Assembly: GCF_020179755.1 (NCBI RefSeq)
Contig: NZ_JAIUCY010000003.1
Location: 124,001 to 188,000, forward strand
Direction of reading: 5' to 3'
DNA from: Herbaspirillum sp. alder98
GTDB lineage: Bacteria; Pseudomonadota; Gammaproteobacteria; Burkholderiales; Burkholderiaceae_D
DNA: 64,000 nucleotides
Shown: positions 35,051-43,993 of the stretch, one piece after another
Layout: each line of letters starts with the position of its first letter
How positions within the stretch are numbered: position 1 is the stretch's first letter
Made by a program: the position numbers and the translations under genes
The notes under the pieces: generated by a model
Told to the model about the DNA's origin: nothing
Databases searched by the model: none
What the model saw: the letters and a program-made list of their open reading frames with translations, nothing else

Positions 35051-36160
35051 ATGTCACAAGCTTTCCGCCGTCCTGGTCGCTGGCGTCGCGCGCTGGTGGT
35101 GATCGTGCTGGCGCTGGCCCTGCACCTGTTCCTGGTGAACTGGGGCCGGCAGCACCTGATCGCCACCGCCGTCACGCAAGACGCGCCCGCCATCACCGTC
35201 ACCCTGCAACCGGTCGCGCCACCGCAGCAACCGGTGTCGCTGCCCAGCCTGCGTGCGTCGCGAGAGCGTGCCAAGCCCGCGCCCAAAGCATCGCCACGCC
35301 CGCCGCGGGGCAGCCGTGAGTCCTCCATCGACCCGCCCGACGAACCGATCCGCGAGACCGTGGTGAGCATGCCTGCCCCCTCCCTGGCAAGCTCGGGAAG
35401 CAACACCCCGGCAGCGGCCGGCACGCCCGAAACACCCGAAACGCCGGAACCATCGACACCCGCCGAAACCACGGCCGCCGCCGAGCCGCCCGGCGGCACC
35501 CACTACGATACCGACCCGCCCCCCACTGCGCGCCTCGAATACGACGTGCTGGCCAGCTACAACCAGATGCCCGTGCACGGCTACGGCACGCTGGACTGGA
35601 AGACCGACGGCAAGACCTACCAACTGGACGGCAAGGCCGAGGACTTCCTGTTCACGTTTCTCAACTTCAGCAGCAGCGGCGCCATCGACGACTGGGGCGT
35701 CTCGCCCGAGCTCTACACCGAAAAACGCATGCGCCGCGCGGCCACCAACACGCACTTCAACCGCGAGCGCAATATCATCAATTTTTCGTCGTCTTCCGAA
35801 AGCTACCCGCGCAGCGGCGGCGAGCAGGACCGCGCCAGCCTGATCTGGCAGTTGTCCGCCATCGGGCGCGGCGACGCCGCCCGCTACCGGCCAGACGCCG
35901 TGATCGACCTGTTCGTCGCCGGCGTTCGCGACGGCGAACTGTGGCGGGTCCAGGTGCTGGGGCAGGAACAAATCCAGGTGCCGGCCGGAACCGTCCAGAC
36001 CTGGCATGTGGTACGCATGCCCAAGCCCGGCTCCTACGATCAACGCATCGACATCTGGTTCTCGCCCCAGCAAGAGTGGTACCCGGTGCGGCTGCGCTAT
36101 ACCGACACCAAGAAGGACGGCGACTACCTCGAGATGTCGCTGTCCCGGATCAAGCGCTGA
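35051..36160 (+). CDS. DUF3108 protein with N-terminal membrane anchor and Pro-rich linker
   Basis: 369 aa. One N-terminal membrane helix (about 14-33), then a long linker (35-155) rich in Pro, Ala, Ser and Glu with the arrangement seen in TonB-like proteins, then a DUF3108 domain (about 165-367): LEYDVLASYNQMPVHGYGTLDWKTDGKTYQ, EDFLFTFLNFSSSGAIDDWG, RMRRAATNTHFNRERNIINF and PQQEWYPVRLRYTDTKKDGDYLEM. It is followed by a second DUF3108 gene after 75 bp. Envelope location is clear; the function of DUF3108 is not known. Confidence 0.85.
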   Translation: MSQAFRRPGRWRRALVVIVLALALHLFLVNWGRQHLIATAVTQDAPAITVTLQPVAPPQQPVSLPSLRASRERAKPAPKASPRPPRGSRESSIDPPDEPIRETVVSMPAPSLASSGSNTPAAAGTPETPETPEPSTPAETTAAAEPPGGTHYDTDPPPTARLEYDVLASYNQMPVHGYGTLDWKTDGKTYQLDGKAEDFLFTFLNFSSSGAIDDWGVSPELYTEKRMRRAATNTHFNRERNIINFSSSSESYPRSGGEQDRASLIWQLSAIGRGDAARYRPDAVIDLFVAGVRDGELWRVQVLGQEQIQVPAGTVQTWHVVRMPKPGSYDQRIDIWFSPQQEWYPVRLRYTDTKKDGDYLEMSLSRIKR

Positions 36161-36235
36161 ACTCAGCGCGACCAGGCCGGTCCTTCATTTACGGCACAAT
36201 GCCTTCATCCAAGACTAACCAGACAAGAGTTCGCC

Positions 36236-37003
36236 ATGACAAAAACCTCTGCACTGATTCGCCACAGCGCCGCGCTGGCTTTGACGGGCCTGCTGGCCCT
36301 GGCGAGCGCCCAGGCCGCCGACGCCCCCCATCCAGCCGAGAAACGCGCGGTCAACCTGCCGCCCCCGGCTGAGCTCAGCTACACGATCCAGGCCAAGCAA
36401 AGCGGCCTCGAACTGAAGGGGCAAGGGCTGGTGAAATGGACCCACAGCAAGACCACCTACAGCGTCACCACCGAAACCCGCGCCATGCTGCTGGGCAAGA
36501 TTCTTGAAACCAGCAGCGAAGGCCAGATCGATGGCTTCGGGCTGGCTCCCGAGCGCTTCGTCGAAAAGCGCTTGCGGCGCGATCCCAGCACCACCACATT
36601 CAATCGTGAACAGAACAAGATCACCTTCACCCAATCAGCCGACAGCTTCCCGTTGCAGGGCGGCGAACAGGACCGCACCGGCATCACTTGGCAACTGGTG
36701 GCCGTGGCACGTGCCAATGCGGCGCACATGACCACCAATTCGGAATGGAATTTCTTCGTGGCCGGCCCGCGCGACGCCGAACAGTGGAGTTTCAAGGTGG
36801 TCGGCCGGGAAAAGATCCGTACCGCGCAGGGCGAAACCGAGGCGGTGCACGTGTTCCGCGCCCCGCCGCCGGACAACCAGGGCCAGAAACTGGACATCTG
36901 GCTGGCGCCCTCCATGGAGTGGTATCCGGTCAAGCTGCGCTTCACCGATCCTGACGGCGACTATATCGAGCAGGTACTGGATTCGCTCAAGAAAACCAAC
37001 TAA
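36236..37003 (+). CDS. DUF3108 family periplasmic protein
   Basis: 255 aa. A cleavable signal peptide (1-27, AQAADAP) is followed directly by a DUF3108 domain: LSYTIQAKQSGLELKGQGLVKWTHSKTTYSV, EGQIDGFGLAPERFVEKRLRRDPSTTTFNREQNKITFT, GGEQDRTGITWQLVAVARANA and LAPSMEWYPVKLRFTDPDGDYIEQVL. It is a paralogue of the preceding gene without the anchor and linker. The blocks shared by both are much more conserved than the rest. Function unknown. Confidence 0.85.
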   Translation: MTKTSALIRHSAALALTGLLALASAQAADAPHPAEKRAVNLPPPAELSYTIQAKQSGLELKGQGLVKWTHSKTTYSVTTETRAMLLGKILETSSEGQIDGFGLAPERFVEKRLRRDPSTTTFNREQNKITFTQSADSFPLQGGEQDRTGITWQLVAVARANAAHMTTNSEWNFFVAGPRDAEQWSFKVVGREKIRTAQGETEAVHVFRAPPPDNQGQKLDIWLAPSMEWYPVKLRFTDPDGDYIEQVLDSLKKTN

Positions 37004-37064
37004 GCTTCGCCAGCCCTAGCCGGCGCCACATCGGCGCTGGCGGCCATATCCGTACGAGAAAACC

Positions 37065-37808
37065 ATGCCCAGCTCCGTCGCCGACACGCCCATCGCCCCC
37101 ACCCTGAAGACCCAAAGCGCCCTGGTGCTGTTTTCGGGCGGCCAGGATTCGACCACCTGCCTGGCGTGGGCGCTGTCACGTTATCAACGCGTCGAGACCA
37201 TCGGTTTCGACTACGGCCAGCGCCATGCGGTCGAACTGACGGTTCGCCCGGCCCTGCTCGAAAAGACCCGCGCCTTCTCGCCCGAATGGGCTGCCCGCCT
37301 GGGCGAAGATCACATGATCGACCTGTCGCTGATCGGCTCCATTTCAGACACCGCGCTCACGCGCGATGTCGAGATCGCGATGCAGGACAACGGCTTGCCC
37401 AACACCTTCGTACCCGGCCGCAACCTGATGTTCATGACGGTGGCTGCGACGCTGGCCTATCGGCGCGGCCTCAACGTGCTGGTGGGCGGCATGTGCGAAA
37501 CCGATTTCTCGGGCTATCCCGACTGCCGCGACGACACCATGAAAGCCTTGCAGGTCGCACTCAACCTGGGCATGGCCACGCAACTGAAGATCGAGACGCC
37601 GCTGATGTGGATCGACAAGTCCGAAACCTGGTCGCTGGCGCATTCCCTGGGTGGCGACGCCCTGGTCGACCTGATTCGCACCGACACCCACACCTGCTAT
37701 CTGGGCGAGCGCGGCGCGCTGCACGACTGGGGCCACGGCTGCGGCAAGTGTCCCGCCTGCGAACTGCGCGCGCGCGGCTATCGCCAATACCTGCAGCACG
37801 CGGGTTGA
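37065..37808 (+). CDS. queC: 7-cyano-7-deazaguanine synthase
   Basis: 247 aa. The PP-loop SGGQDSTT is at residues 25-32, with [12 protein letters not shown] and the zinc site [13 protein letters not shown] near the C-terminus. It makes preQ0 from CDG, the last step before reduction to preQ1 on the way to queuosine. No queD, queE or queF is in the window. The next gene begins ten bases after the stop, suggesting a shared transcript. Confidence 0.97.
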   Translation: MPSSVADTPIAPTLKTQSALVLFSGGQDSTTCLAWALSRYQRVETIGFDYGQRHAVELTVRPALLEKTRAFSPEWAARLGEDHMIDLSLIGSISDTALTRDVEIAMQDNGLPNTFVPGRNLMFMTVAATLAYRRGLNVLVGGMCETDFSGYPDCRDDTMKALQVALNLGMATQLKIETPLMWIDKSETWSLAHSLGGDALVDLIRTDTHTCYLGERGALHDWGHGCGKCPACELRARGYRQYLQHAG

Positions 37809-37818
37809 TGCGCTCGGC

Positions 37819-39015
37819 ATGACCAACAAGACCTTCGCAAGACGCGCCAGTTACCTCGCCGCTGCACTGCTGGTGCTGCTGGGGGGCGCCGAAATCGCGC
37901 GGCGCCAGGCCGACCTGCCGAGCCTGCCGGTGCTGTTCGACCTGCAATTCGACCTCACCCCGCGTAGCCAGACCTGGCGCCTGTACGACGCCGTGCCGCT
38001 GGCGCGCTCGTCCCAGCCGCGCGCGCTGGCGCTGCAACCGCAAGCCGTCGATGGCCTGCGGCTGCCGTGGTCCAAGGGCAGCGACATCGGACTGGCAGAC
38101 TTTCTCGACGTCACGCATACGCGCGCCATGGTGGTGATCCAGGATGGCCGAATCGCCTTCGAGCACTACGCTGCCGGCTTCGACGCCAACTCGCGCTTCG
38201 CTTCGTTCTCGGTGGCCAAGTCGTTCGTGGCCACGCTGACCGGCGCGGCACTGGCCGAAGGCCGCATCAAGTCGCTCGATGACCCGATCAGCACCTACCT
38301 GGGCCGCGACGAAATATCCCCCGCCTACGCCGACATCACCATCGGCCAATTGCTCGATATGCGAAGCGGCATCGATGTCGACGAACGCTACGGCGGCTCG
38401 CTCACCTCGCCGGTGGTGCGCATGTACCTGAGCCGTGACCTGGGCAGTTTCATCGCCCGCCGCAAAGGCTTGCGCTTTGCGCCCGGCAGTCGGCAGGAAT
38501 ATCGCAGCGTCGACACCCTGGTATTGTCGCGGGTGCTGGCGCGCGCCACCGGCAAGAGCCTGTCGGCCTACGCCCGCGAAACGTTGTGGCAACCGCTGGG
38601 TATGGAGCAGGACGCCACCTGGAGCGTCGACAGCGACGCTCACCGGATCGAAAAGGCCTTCTGCTGCATCAATACCACGGCACGTGATTTCGCCAGGCTC
38701 GGGCTGCTGTACCTCGATGAAGGTCGCGCCGGGACCCGTCAGGTCGTCAGCGCCAAATGGGCCGACACGCCGCGCCAGGTCATCAACGGCGAACAGAAAC
38801 TGGCCTATCGCGATGGCTGGTGGATACCGCCCGGCAATGCCGGCGATCGCGATTTTTCAGCCATCGGCGTGTTCGGGCAATATGTCTACGTCAATCCGGC
38901 CACGCACACGGTGATCGTCAAGTTGAGCGACCACGGGGTCGAGCAGGACGAGATCGAGACCCTGCTGGCCATGCGCCAACTGAGCCATGTGATAGCCGGA
39001 CTGAAACCGAACTGA
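37819..39015 (+). CDS. beta-lactamase-family serine hydrolase
   Basis: 398 aa. A membrane-anchor or signal helix (about 12-25) is followed by a class C/PBP-like fold. SVAK (S131-K134) is the catalytic SxxK, and FEHYAAGFDANSRFASFSVAKSFVATL the usual context. The second motif is YRS (in RQEYRSVDTLVLSR). A canonical KTG is not obvious; GVFGQY takes its place, as in esterase EstB-like enzymes. An esterase or D-amino-acid-peptide hydrolase is possible; resistance is not implied. Read from the queC transcript. Confidence 0.85.
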   Translation: MTNKTFARRASYLAAALLVLLGGAEIARRQADLPSLPVLFDLQFDLTPRSQTWRLYDAVPLARSSQPRALALQPQAVDGLRLPWSKGSDIGLADFLDVTHTRAMVVIQDGRIAFEHYAAGFDANSRFASFSVAKSFVATLTGAALAEGRIKSLDDPISTYLGRDEISPAYADITIGQLLDMRSGIDVDERYGGSLTSPVVRMYLSRDLGSFIARRKGLRFAPGSRQEYRSVDTLVLSRVLARATGKSLSAYARETLWQPLGMEQDATWSVDSDAHRIEKAFCCINTTARDFARLGLLYLDEGRAGTRQVVSAKWADTPRQVINGEQKLAYRDGWWIPPGNAGDRDFSAIGVFGQYVYVNPATHTVIVKLSDHGVEQDEIETLLAMRQLSHVIAGLKPN

Positions 39016-39026
39016 TTCGAGGTATT

Positions 39027-39070
39027 CATGAAGAAAGCCGACCATCCTGCGATGGTCGGCTTTCTTCATG
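39027..39070. terminator. 19-bp perfect inverted repeat, bidirectional terminator
   Basis: CATGAAGAAAGCCGACCAT and its exact complement flank a 6-nt loop (CCTGCG). Located between the convergent hydrolase and PBP1A genes. The A- and T-rich outer parts act as the run for either direction. Confidence 0.85.
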
Positions 39071-39085
39071 GCGCAGAGAATATCT

Positions 39086-41476
39086 TCAGAACAGTTCGTT
39101 CTTCATCTGCGTCTTGGCCTTCTCTTCTTCCGGCGTCAATCCGGCGCGGTCGCCCATGCCCAGGTCCCGCACCATGGCCGCCGGCGGATATTCGGCATAG
39201 TAGTACTCGCCACCCGATTCGATCACGCCATCAGGCACCTTGCGGTCGACATTGGGCACATCCTTGAGCACCTTCGACATGTAGCTGATCCACACCGGCA
39301 GCGACAGGCCGCCCCCGGTTTCACGATCGCCCAGGCTCTTGGGCTGGTCGTAGCCGATCCAGGCGATGGCGGTCAGGCCCGGTTGATAACCGGCGAACCA
39401 GGCATCCATCGAATCGTTGGTGGTGCCGGTCTTGCCGGCCAGGTCGGTGCGCTTGAGCGACATCGCCTTGACCGCCGTGCCGTGGCGCACCACATCGCGC
39501 AGCATGCTGTCCATGATGAAGGCATTGCGGGCATCGATGACACGGTTCGATTCGTCGTCGGCGGTGGCCGGGCGCGCCTGCGACAGCACCCCGCCGTTGG
39601 CATCGGTGACCTTGGTGATCAGGTACGGACTGACCTTGTAGCCGCCGTTGGCGAACACCGAGTACGCGCCCACCATCTGCAGCGGCGTCACCGCACCGGC
39701 ACCCAGCGCCAGCGTCAGGTAGGGCGGGTTCTTGTCGGCGTCGAAGCCGAAGCGGGTGATGTATTCCTGCGCATATTTCACACCCACGCGTTCGAGGATG
39801 CGGATCGACACCAGGTTGATCGACTTCTGCAACGCGCGCCGCATCGAGATCGGCCCTTCGAACTTGCCGCCGTAGTTCTTCGGCTGCCATACCTGGCCGC
39901 CGGTCTGGGTGAAGGTCAGCGGCGCATCGTTGATGATGGTGGCCGGCGACAAACCCTTTTCGAGCGACGAAGAATAAATGAACGGCTTGAACGACGACCC
40001 CGGCTGGCGCCATGCCTGGGTGACGTGGTTGAACTTGTTGCGGTTGAAGTCGAAACCACCCACCAGCGAACGGATCGCGCCATCCTGCGAATTGACCGAA
40101 ACGAAGGCCGATTCGACCTCGGGCATCTGGGTGATGATCCAGTTCTTGCCATCCTGGAAGACGCGGATGATCGCGCCCCGGCGAATCCGCTTCTGCGGCG
40201 GCGCCTTGTCCGACAGCAGGTTGGCGCCGAAGCCAAGACCGGAACCGGCAATGGTGATTTCCTCGCCGGTGGCCAGCACTGCCGTGATTTCCTTCGGCTT
40301 GGCCTCGGTCACCACGGCGGCGATCATGTCATCGCTGTCGGGATGATCGGCCAGCTCGACCTCGATGGCGTCTTCCACCACCTCGCGCGAGCCTTCGGGC
40401 AGGTCCATGTAGCCTTCCGGACCGCGATAGCCGTGGCGACGTTCATAGTCGATGATGCCGCGACGCAGCGCGATATAGGCCGCGTCCTGGTCGGTCTTGG
40501 TGATGGTGGTGAAGACGTTCAGGCCACGCGTGTAGGTCTCGTCCTTGTACTGCGAATAGACCAGTTGGCGCGCCATTTCGGCCACGTACTCGGCATGCAT
40601 GCCGAAGGCCGAGCTGTCGCCCTTGACCCGCAGTTGCTCGTCACGCGCTTGCTGGTACTGGGCGTCGGTGATGTAGCCCAGCTGGCGCATGCGCAGCAGG
40701 ATGTACTGCTGGCGTGCATGTGCGCGCTTGGGGTTGACCACCGGGTTGTAGGCCGAAGGCGCCTTGGGCAGGCCGGCCAGCATGGCCGACTCGGCGATGC
40801 TCAGTTCCTTGAGCTGCTTGCCGAAATAGATCTGGGCCGCCGAGGCAAAACCGTAGGCGCGCTGTCCCAGATAGATCTGGTTCATATAAACCTCGAGGAT
40901 CTGGTCCTTGCTGAGGTTGTTTTCGATCTTCCAGGCCAGCGGAATCTCGTAGAAGAACTTGCGGGTCGCCTTCTGCAGGAAGGTCGGCTCGTTGCTGGTC
41001 AGGAAGAAGTTACGCGCCACCTGCTGGGTAATCGTGCTGGCGCCGCCGCTGCCGCCCGACAGGTTCGAGAAGGTCGCGCGTGCGATGCCTTGATAGTCGA
41101 CCCCGCCGTGTTCGTAGAAACGGTCATCCTCGATGGCCAGCACGGCCTTCTTCATAATCTCGGGAATATCCTTGAAGTGCACCAGGTTGCGGCGCTCTTC
41201 GCCGAACTCGCCGATCAGCACGCCATCGGCCGAGAAGATCCGCAGCGGAATCTTGGGCCGATAATCGGTCAGGGTATCGAGGTCGGGCAGCTTGGGATAA
41301 GTGAGCGCGACAATGAAGGTCACGCCCAGCGCGGCCATCGCCACCACCCCGAGGATGATGCCGAACAGGCCAAGGACGATGCGAAGCGACCAGTGCAGGC
41401 GCTTCTTGGGCGCCGGACCCTGTTCTGGCTGGCCGGCCGGTGCCGGCCTGGTGCCAGCGGTTGGAGGTGAAGACAT
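39086..41476 (-). CDS. mrcA: penicillin-binding protein 1A (bifunctional transglycosylase/transpeptidase)
   Basis: 796 aa. A short cytosolic Pro/Ala-rich tail, one membrane helix (about 32-58), and a GT51 domain with EDDRFYEHGGVDYQGI, GGSGGASTITQQVARNF and KIENNLSKDQILEVYMNQIYLGQ. An OB-like insert (about 310-420) leads to the transpeptidase domain with SSFK (the SxxK, in RQPGSSFKPF) and KTGTTND. It polymerises and crosslinks peptidoglycan. The ATG at 41476 is the family start; the open frame upstream carries no conserved sequence. Confidence 0.97.
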   Translation of the reverse strand: MSSPPTAGTRPAPAGQPEQGPAPKKRLHWSLRIVLGLFGIILGVVAMAALGVTFIVALTYPKLPDLDTLTDYRPKIPLRIFSADGVLIGEFGEERRNLVHFKDIPEIMKKAVLAIEDDRFYEHGGVDYQGIARATFSNLSGGSGGASTITQQVARNFFLTSNEPTFLQKATRKFFYEIPLAWKIENNLSKDQILEVYMNQIYLGQRAYGFASAAQIYFGKQLKELSIAESAMLAGLPKAPSAYNPVVNPKRAHARQQYILLRMRQLGYITDAQYQQARDEQLRVKGDSSAFGMHAEYVAEMARQLVYSQYKDETYTRGLNVFTTITKTDQDAAYIALRRGIIDYERRHGYRGPEGYMDLPEGSREVVEDAIEVELADHPDSDDMIAAVVTEAKPKEITAVLATGEEITIAGSGLGFGANLLSDKAPPQKRIRRGAIIRVFQDGKNWIITQMPEVESAFVSVNSQDGAIRSLVGGFDFNRNKFNHVTQAWRQPGSSFKPFIYSSSLEKGLSPATIINDAPLTFTQTGGQVWQPKNYGGKFEGPISMRRALQKSINLVSIRILERVGVKYAQEYITRFGFDADKNPPYLTLALGAGAVTPLQMVGAYSVFANGGYKVSPYLITKVTDANGGVLSQARPATADDESNRVIDARNAFIMDSMLRDVVRHGTAVKAMSLKRTDLAGKTGTTNDSMDAWFAGYQPGLTAIAWIGYDQPKSLGDRETGGGLSLPVWISYMSKVLKDVPNVDRKVPDGVIESGGEYYYAEYPPAAMVRDLGMGDRAGLTPEEEKAKTQMKNELF

Positions 41477-41910
41477 GCGAGATAAACGAGGGTAAGCGAT
41501 AAAGCGGGCCGAAGCCGGGTTGAACTGACAAGACCGCATTATAGCGGCTCCGCTGGCCCTTCCTCGCCATGCGTGCCCGCAGACGCAGGCAAGAAATGGT
41601 CTTTCGGCGCCTGGCGCAGGCAAATGCGCGGTGGCGGCCTTGATCGGCCAGCATCTGCCCGCCAACGTGCAGCAAGTGGCCGATATCGCCGAGCGCCGCA
41701 CGAGGACGATATTTGTTGCAAATAGACCAAAATGACGAGGCATGCGCCGATCCGTCGATCGGCCAGCCTCATTCAATTCCGGCGACAACATCAAATTTCC
41801 TCTATTGCCGCTGCTAACGCCACTGACGAACAATCGCCTCGTATCGTCCTGGGCAACGCATCGCCATCGCCAGCCAGTCGCGCCCCCCGACGCATCCAAG
41901 AGGCTGAGCA
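41477..41910. other. 434-bp spacer between mrcA and pilM
   Basis: No gene is supported. It must hold the divergent promoters for mrcA and the pil operon. One stretch (about 41620-41733) reads open in the plus frame as ...VAALIGQHLPANVQQVADIAERRTRT and then stops; it has coding-like codon use but no start or identifiable family, so at most a remnant. Confidence 0.5.
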
Positions 41911-42816
41911 ATGTTCCATTTTCTGACCCGTTTTCCCCTTTCACCGGCATCGTTTCGCCCGCGCCTCGGTCTCGACGTGGGGCCCCGGCATCTGCGGCTG
42001 GCCATACTGCGACGCCGCCGATCACAACTGCAACTGTATGGATTGGCCGAACATCGGTTCGGGCAAGTCATCTGCCGACATGGCCGCATCACCGACCTTG
42101 ATCTGCTCTGCAATGCTGCACGCGCCATGCTGACGCAATGTCGCTTCAGCGATGGCGTGCTGGGCATGGCGCTTGGCCTGCATGCCGCCGCTGCGGTGCC
42201 ATTGACCCTGCCCGCAGCGGCCAGCGACCTGCAGCGCCTGGCGCAGGTGCAGGCCGAGATGGCGCTCCGGCATCCGCAGTCGCCAGATGAACTGGTGGCG
42301 CATTATTGCCCTCTGGATGAAGCCATGACCGCCGGCGAAGATGTGCGGGTGATCGCGCTCTTCGCTTCGATGGTGGACATCGAAGACCGGTGTGCGCTGG
42401 CCAGTTCACTGCAACTGCGCCCGGGCGTCATCGCCCTGCGCGAAACCCGCATCGCCACATTCCTGCGCCAGGCCCACCAGGCGCCACGCGCCGGCATCCT
42501 GCACGTCGACCTGGATGAAGCCTGGCTCGACCTGCCCGGGCGATGGGTGCACCATTTCGAGTGGTCGGCCCAAAACGACCGGCCTGCCACCCTGCTGCAC
42601 GCGCTGGCGCCACTGCTGCAACCGCCGCCGGAACTGCTGCTGCTCAGTGGTGACGCACCGATGCTGGCGACGCTGGCGCAGGTCATCGGCAAGTATTCCG
42701 ATCGGCCCACCCAGATTGCGACGCTCTCGCCCCGGTTCTGCGACATGAGGCATCACGGCGATCCGACGCCGGCTTTTCATGCTGCACTGGCACTGGCGGC
42801 GGGAGCGCTGGCATGA
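41911..42816 (+). CDS. pilM: type IV pilus inner-membrane platform protein PilM-like (divergent)
   Basis: 301 aa, shorter than the usual ~350. The N-terminal actin-like strand RLGLDVGPRHLRLAIL and the beta pattern after it fit PilM, and the gene heads a pilMNOPQ operon. However, the central region that in PilM carries the second phosphate loop is reduced (HVDLDEAWLDLPGRWVHHFEW), so ATP binding is doubtful. PilM normally binds the N-terminal tail of PilN in the cytosol. The function is assigned mainly by position; family identity is moderate. Confidence 0.75.
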   Translation: MFHFLTRFPLSPASFRPRLGLDVGPRHLRLAILRRRRSQLQLYGLAEHRFGQVICRHGRITDLDLLCNAARAMLTQCRFSDGVLGMALGLHAAAAVPLTLPAAASDLQRLAQVQAEMALRHPQSPDELVAHYCPLDEAMTAGEDVRVIALFASMVDIEDRCALASSLQLRPGVIALRETRIATFLRQAHQAPRAGILHVDLDEAWLDLPGRWVHHFEWSAQNDRPATLLHALAPLLQPPPELLLLSGDAPMLATLAQVIGKYSDRPTQIATLSPRFCDMRHHGDPTPAFHAALALAAGALA

Positions 42817-43445
42817 ACCCCGACCACGACTTCTCGCGTTCGCCACGGCAGTGCCAGCGGCGGCGTGAAACAGGCTTCTATTGCGCCCTGGGTTGCGGCG
42901 CGGCGCTGGCAGTCGCCGCCGTGATGGCGCTAGGCTGGATGATCGAAAGTGACAGCGCGCGACTGCAAGCCGGCACGCTGATGTTGCAAGCCGAATTGAA
43001 GCAACTGCAGCCGCGCCTGACGCAAGTGACAGCAATGGAATCGACGATCGCCACGCAACAGGAACAGTTGGCGTCGCAAGTCGCCCAGGCCACGCAACGG
43101 GCCTTTGCGCCACATACCTTGCATGCGCTGGCGAGCATTTCACCTGTCCATATCCGCTTGCAGCAGATCGTGATGCGCACTGACGAGGCAGAGATTCGCG
43201 GCACTGCCAGCGGCCAGCGGCAACTGCAGGACCTGGTCGAATCCCTCAGGTCCAGCGGACTTGGCCAGGTGCGACTGCAGGAAATGCAACAGAGAAGCGC
43301 GCAGGATTCGCTTGCCTCGCCGCTGCTGCGCTACAGCTTCACCCTGACCCTGAGCAATATCCCCCCGGTGACTTCCCCCGCCCCGACGCCCTCCCTGCCC
43401 CCAAAAAGTGACGCCGCCCAAGTCCAGCGCGCCAGACGCACATGA
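42813..43445 (+). CDS. pilN: type IV pilus assembly protein PilN-like (divergent)
   Basis: 210 aa. Cytosolic tail of ~27 residues, one membrane helix (about 25-45), coiled coil (~55-95) and a ferredoxin-like periplasmic domain. The canonical INLLP motif that PilN uses to bind PilM is missing; the tail here is rich in Arg and Gln (SPRQCQRRRETG). A Pro-rich C-terminal tail extends ~25 residues beyond the fold. The start overlaps pilM by 4 bp. Position and topology support PilN. Confidence 0.72.
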   Translation: MNPDHDFSRSPRQCQRRRETGFYCALGCGAALAVAAVMALGWMIESDSARLQAGTLMLQAELKQLQPRLTQVTAMESTIATQQEQLASQVAQATQRAFAPHTLHALASISPVHIRLQQIVMRTDEAEIRGTASGQRQLQDLVESLRSSGLGQVRLQEMQQRSAQDSLASPLLRYSFTLTLSNIPPVTSPAPTPSLPPKSDAAQVQRARRT

Positions 43446-43993
43446 ACCATCCCGGCAACTGGCCACTGCTGCCACGTGTCGCCGTGCTGACGCTGGCCAG
43501 CCTGTGCTGCGCGGGTGCCGGCCTGGTATTGCACGCCCAGCCGCTGAGCACCGCGCGCAGCGGCCACGAAAATCAGCTACAGGCGATCAAGGCCGAATTC
43601 CACGACGCGCTGCAGCGTAGCGCCTCCCTGCCGAAGCTGCAGGCGCGCTCGGAGCAACTGTCGGCCCGCCTCCAGGCCGGCGCAACGCTGGCCCCAGAAG
43701 ATCCGGCCAACGAGCCATTGCAGGTCAGACTAGGCGCCACGGCGGAGCAATGCGGACTGACGCTCGAGGCATTTCGTCCGCTGACCGATGGCGCCGAACT
43801 TGGCGTCGCCGGCGACTACGCTGCGCTGCTGCTGTTCGTGGCCGAACTCAGTCAGCCGCCGCAACCCCTGCTGTTCGAATCGCTGGACATCTCGGCGCAG
43901 CGCACGGCAACACAGCAAGGTCTGCTGATGAAAGCCAGTGTGCGCTACCAATCCCTTTCCGCCGCGTCCAACCAGGAGCCTGCTCAGCCATGA
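43442..43993 (+). CDS. pilO: type IV pilus assembly protein PilO-like
   Basis: 183 aa. One N-terminal membrane helix (about 10-28), coiled coil (~38-75) and a C-terminal ferredoxin-like domain with FVAELSQPPQPLLFESLDI. PilO pairs with PilN on the periplasmic side of the pilus platform. It overlaps pilN by 4 bp and pilP by 4 bp. The sequence is divergent, so the assignment leans on operon order. Confidence 0.75.
   Translation: MNHPGNWPLLPRVAVLTLASLCCAGAGLVLHAQPLSTARSGHENQLQAIKAEFHDALQRSASLPKLQARSEQLSARLQAGATLAPEDPANEPLQVRLGATAEQCGLTLEAFRPLTDGAELGVAGDYAALLLFVAELSQPPQPLLFESLDISAQRTATQQGLLMKASVRYQSLSAASNQEPAQP

Noticed and set aside
39028-39069. Mirror-image short frames on both strands (MKKADH...) at the end of the hydrolase gene
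   Set aside because: Both come from the 19-bp inverted repeat of a terminator.
39068-41470. An 800-codon open frame antisense to mrcA
   Set aside because: Same explanation: shadow of the PBP1A gene, no domain.
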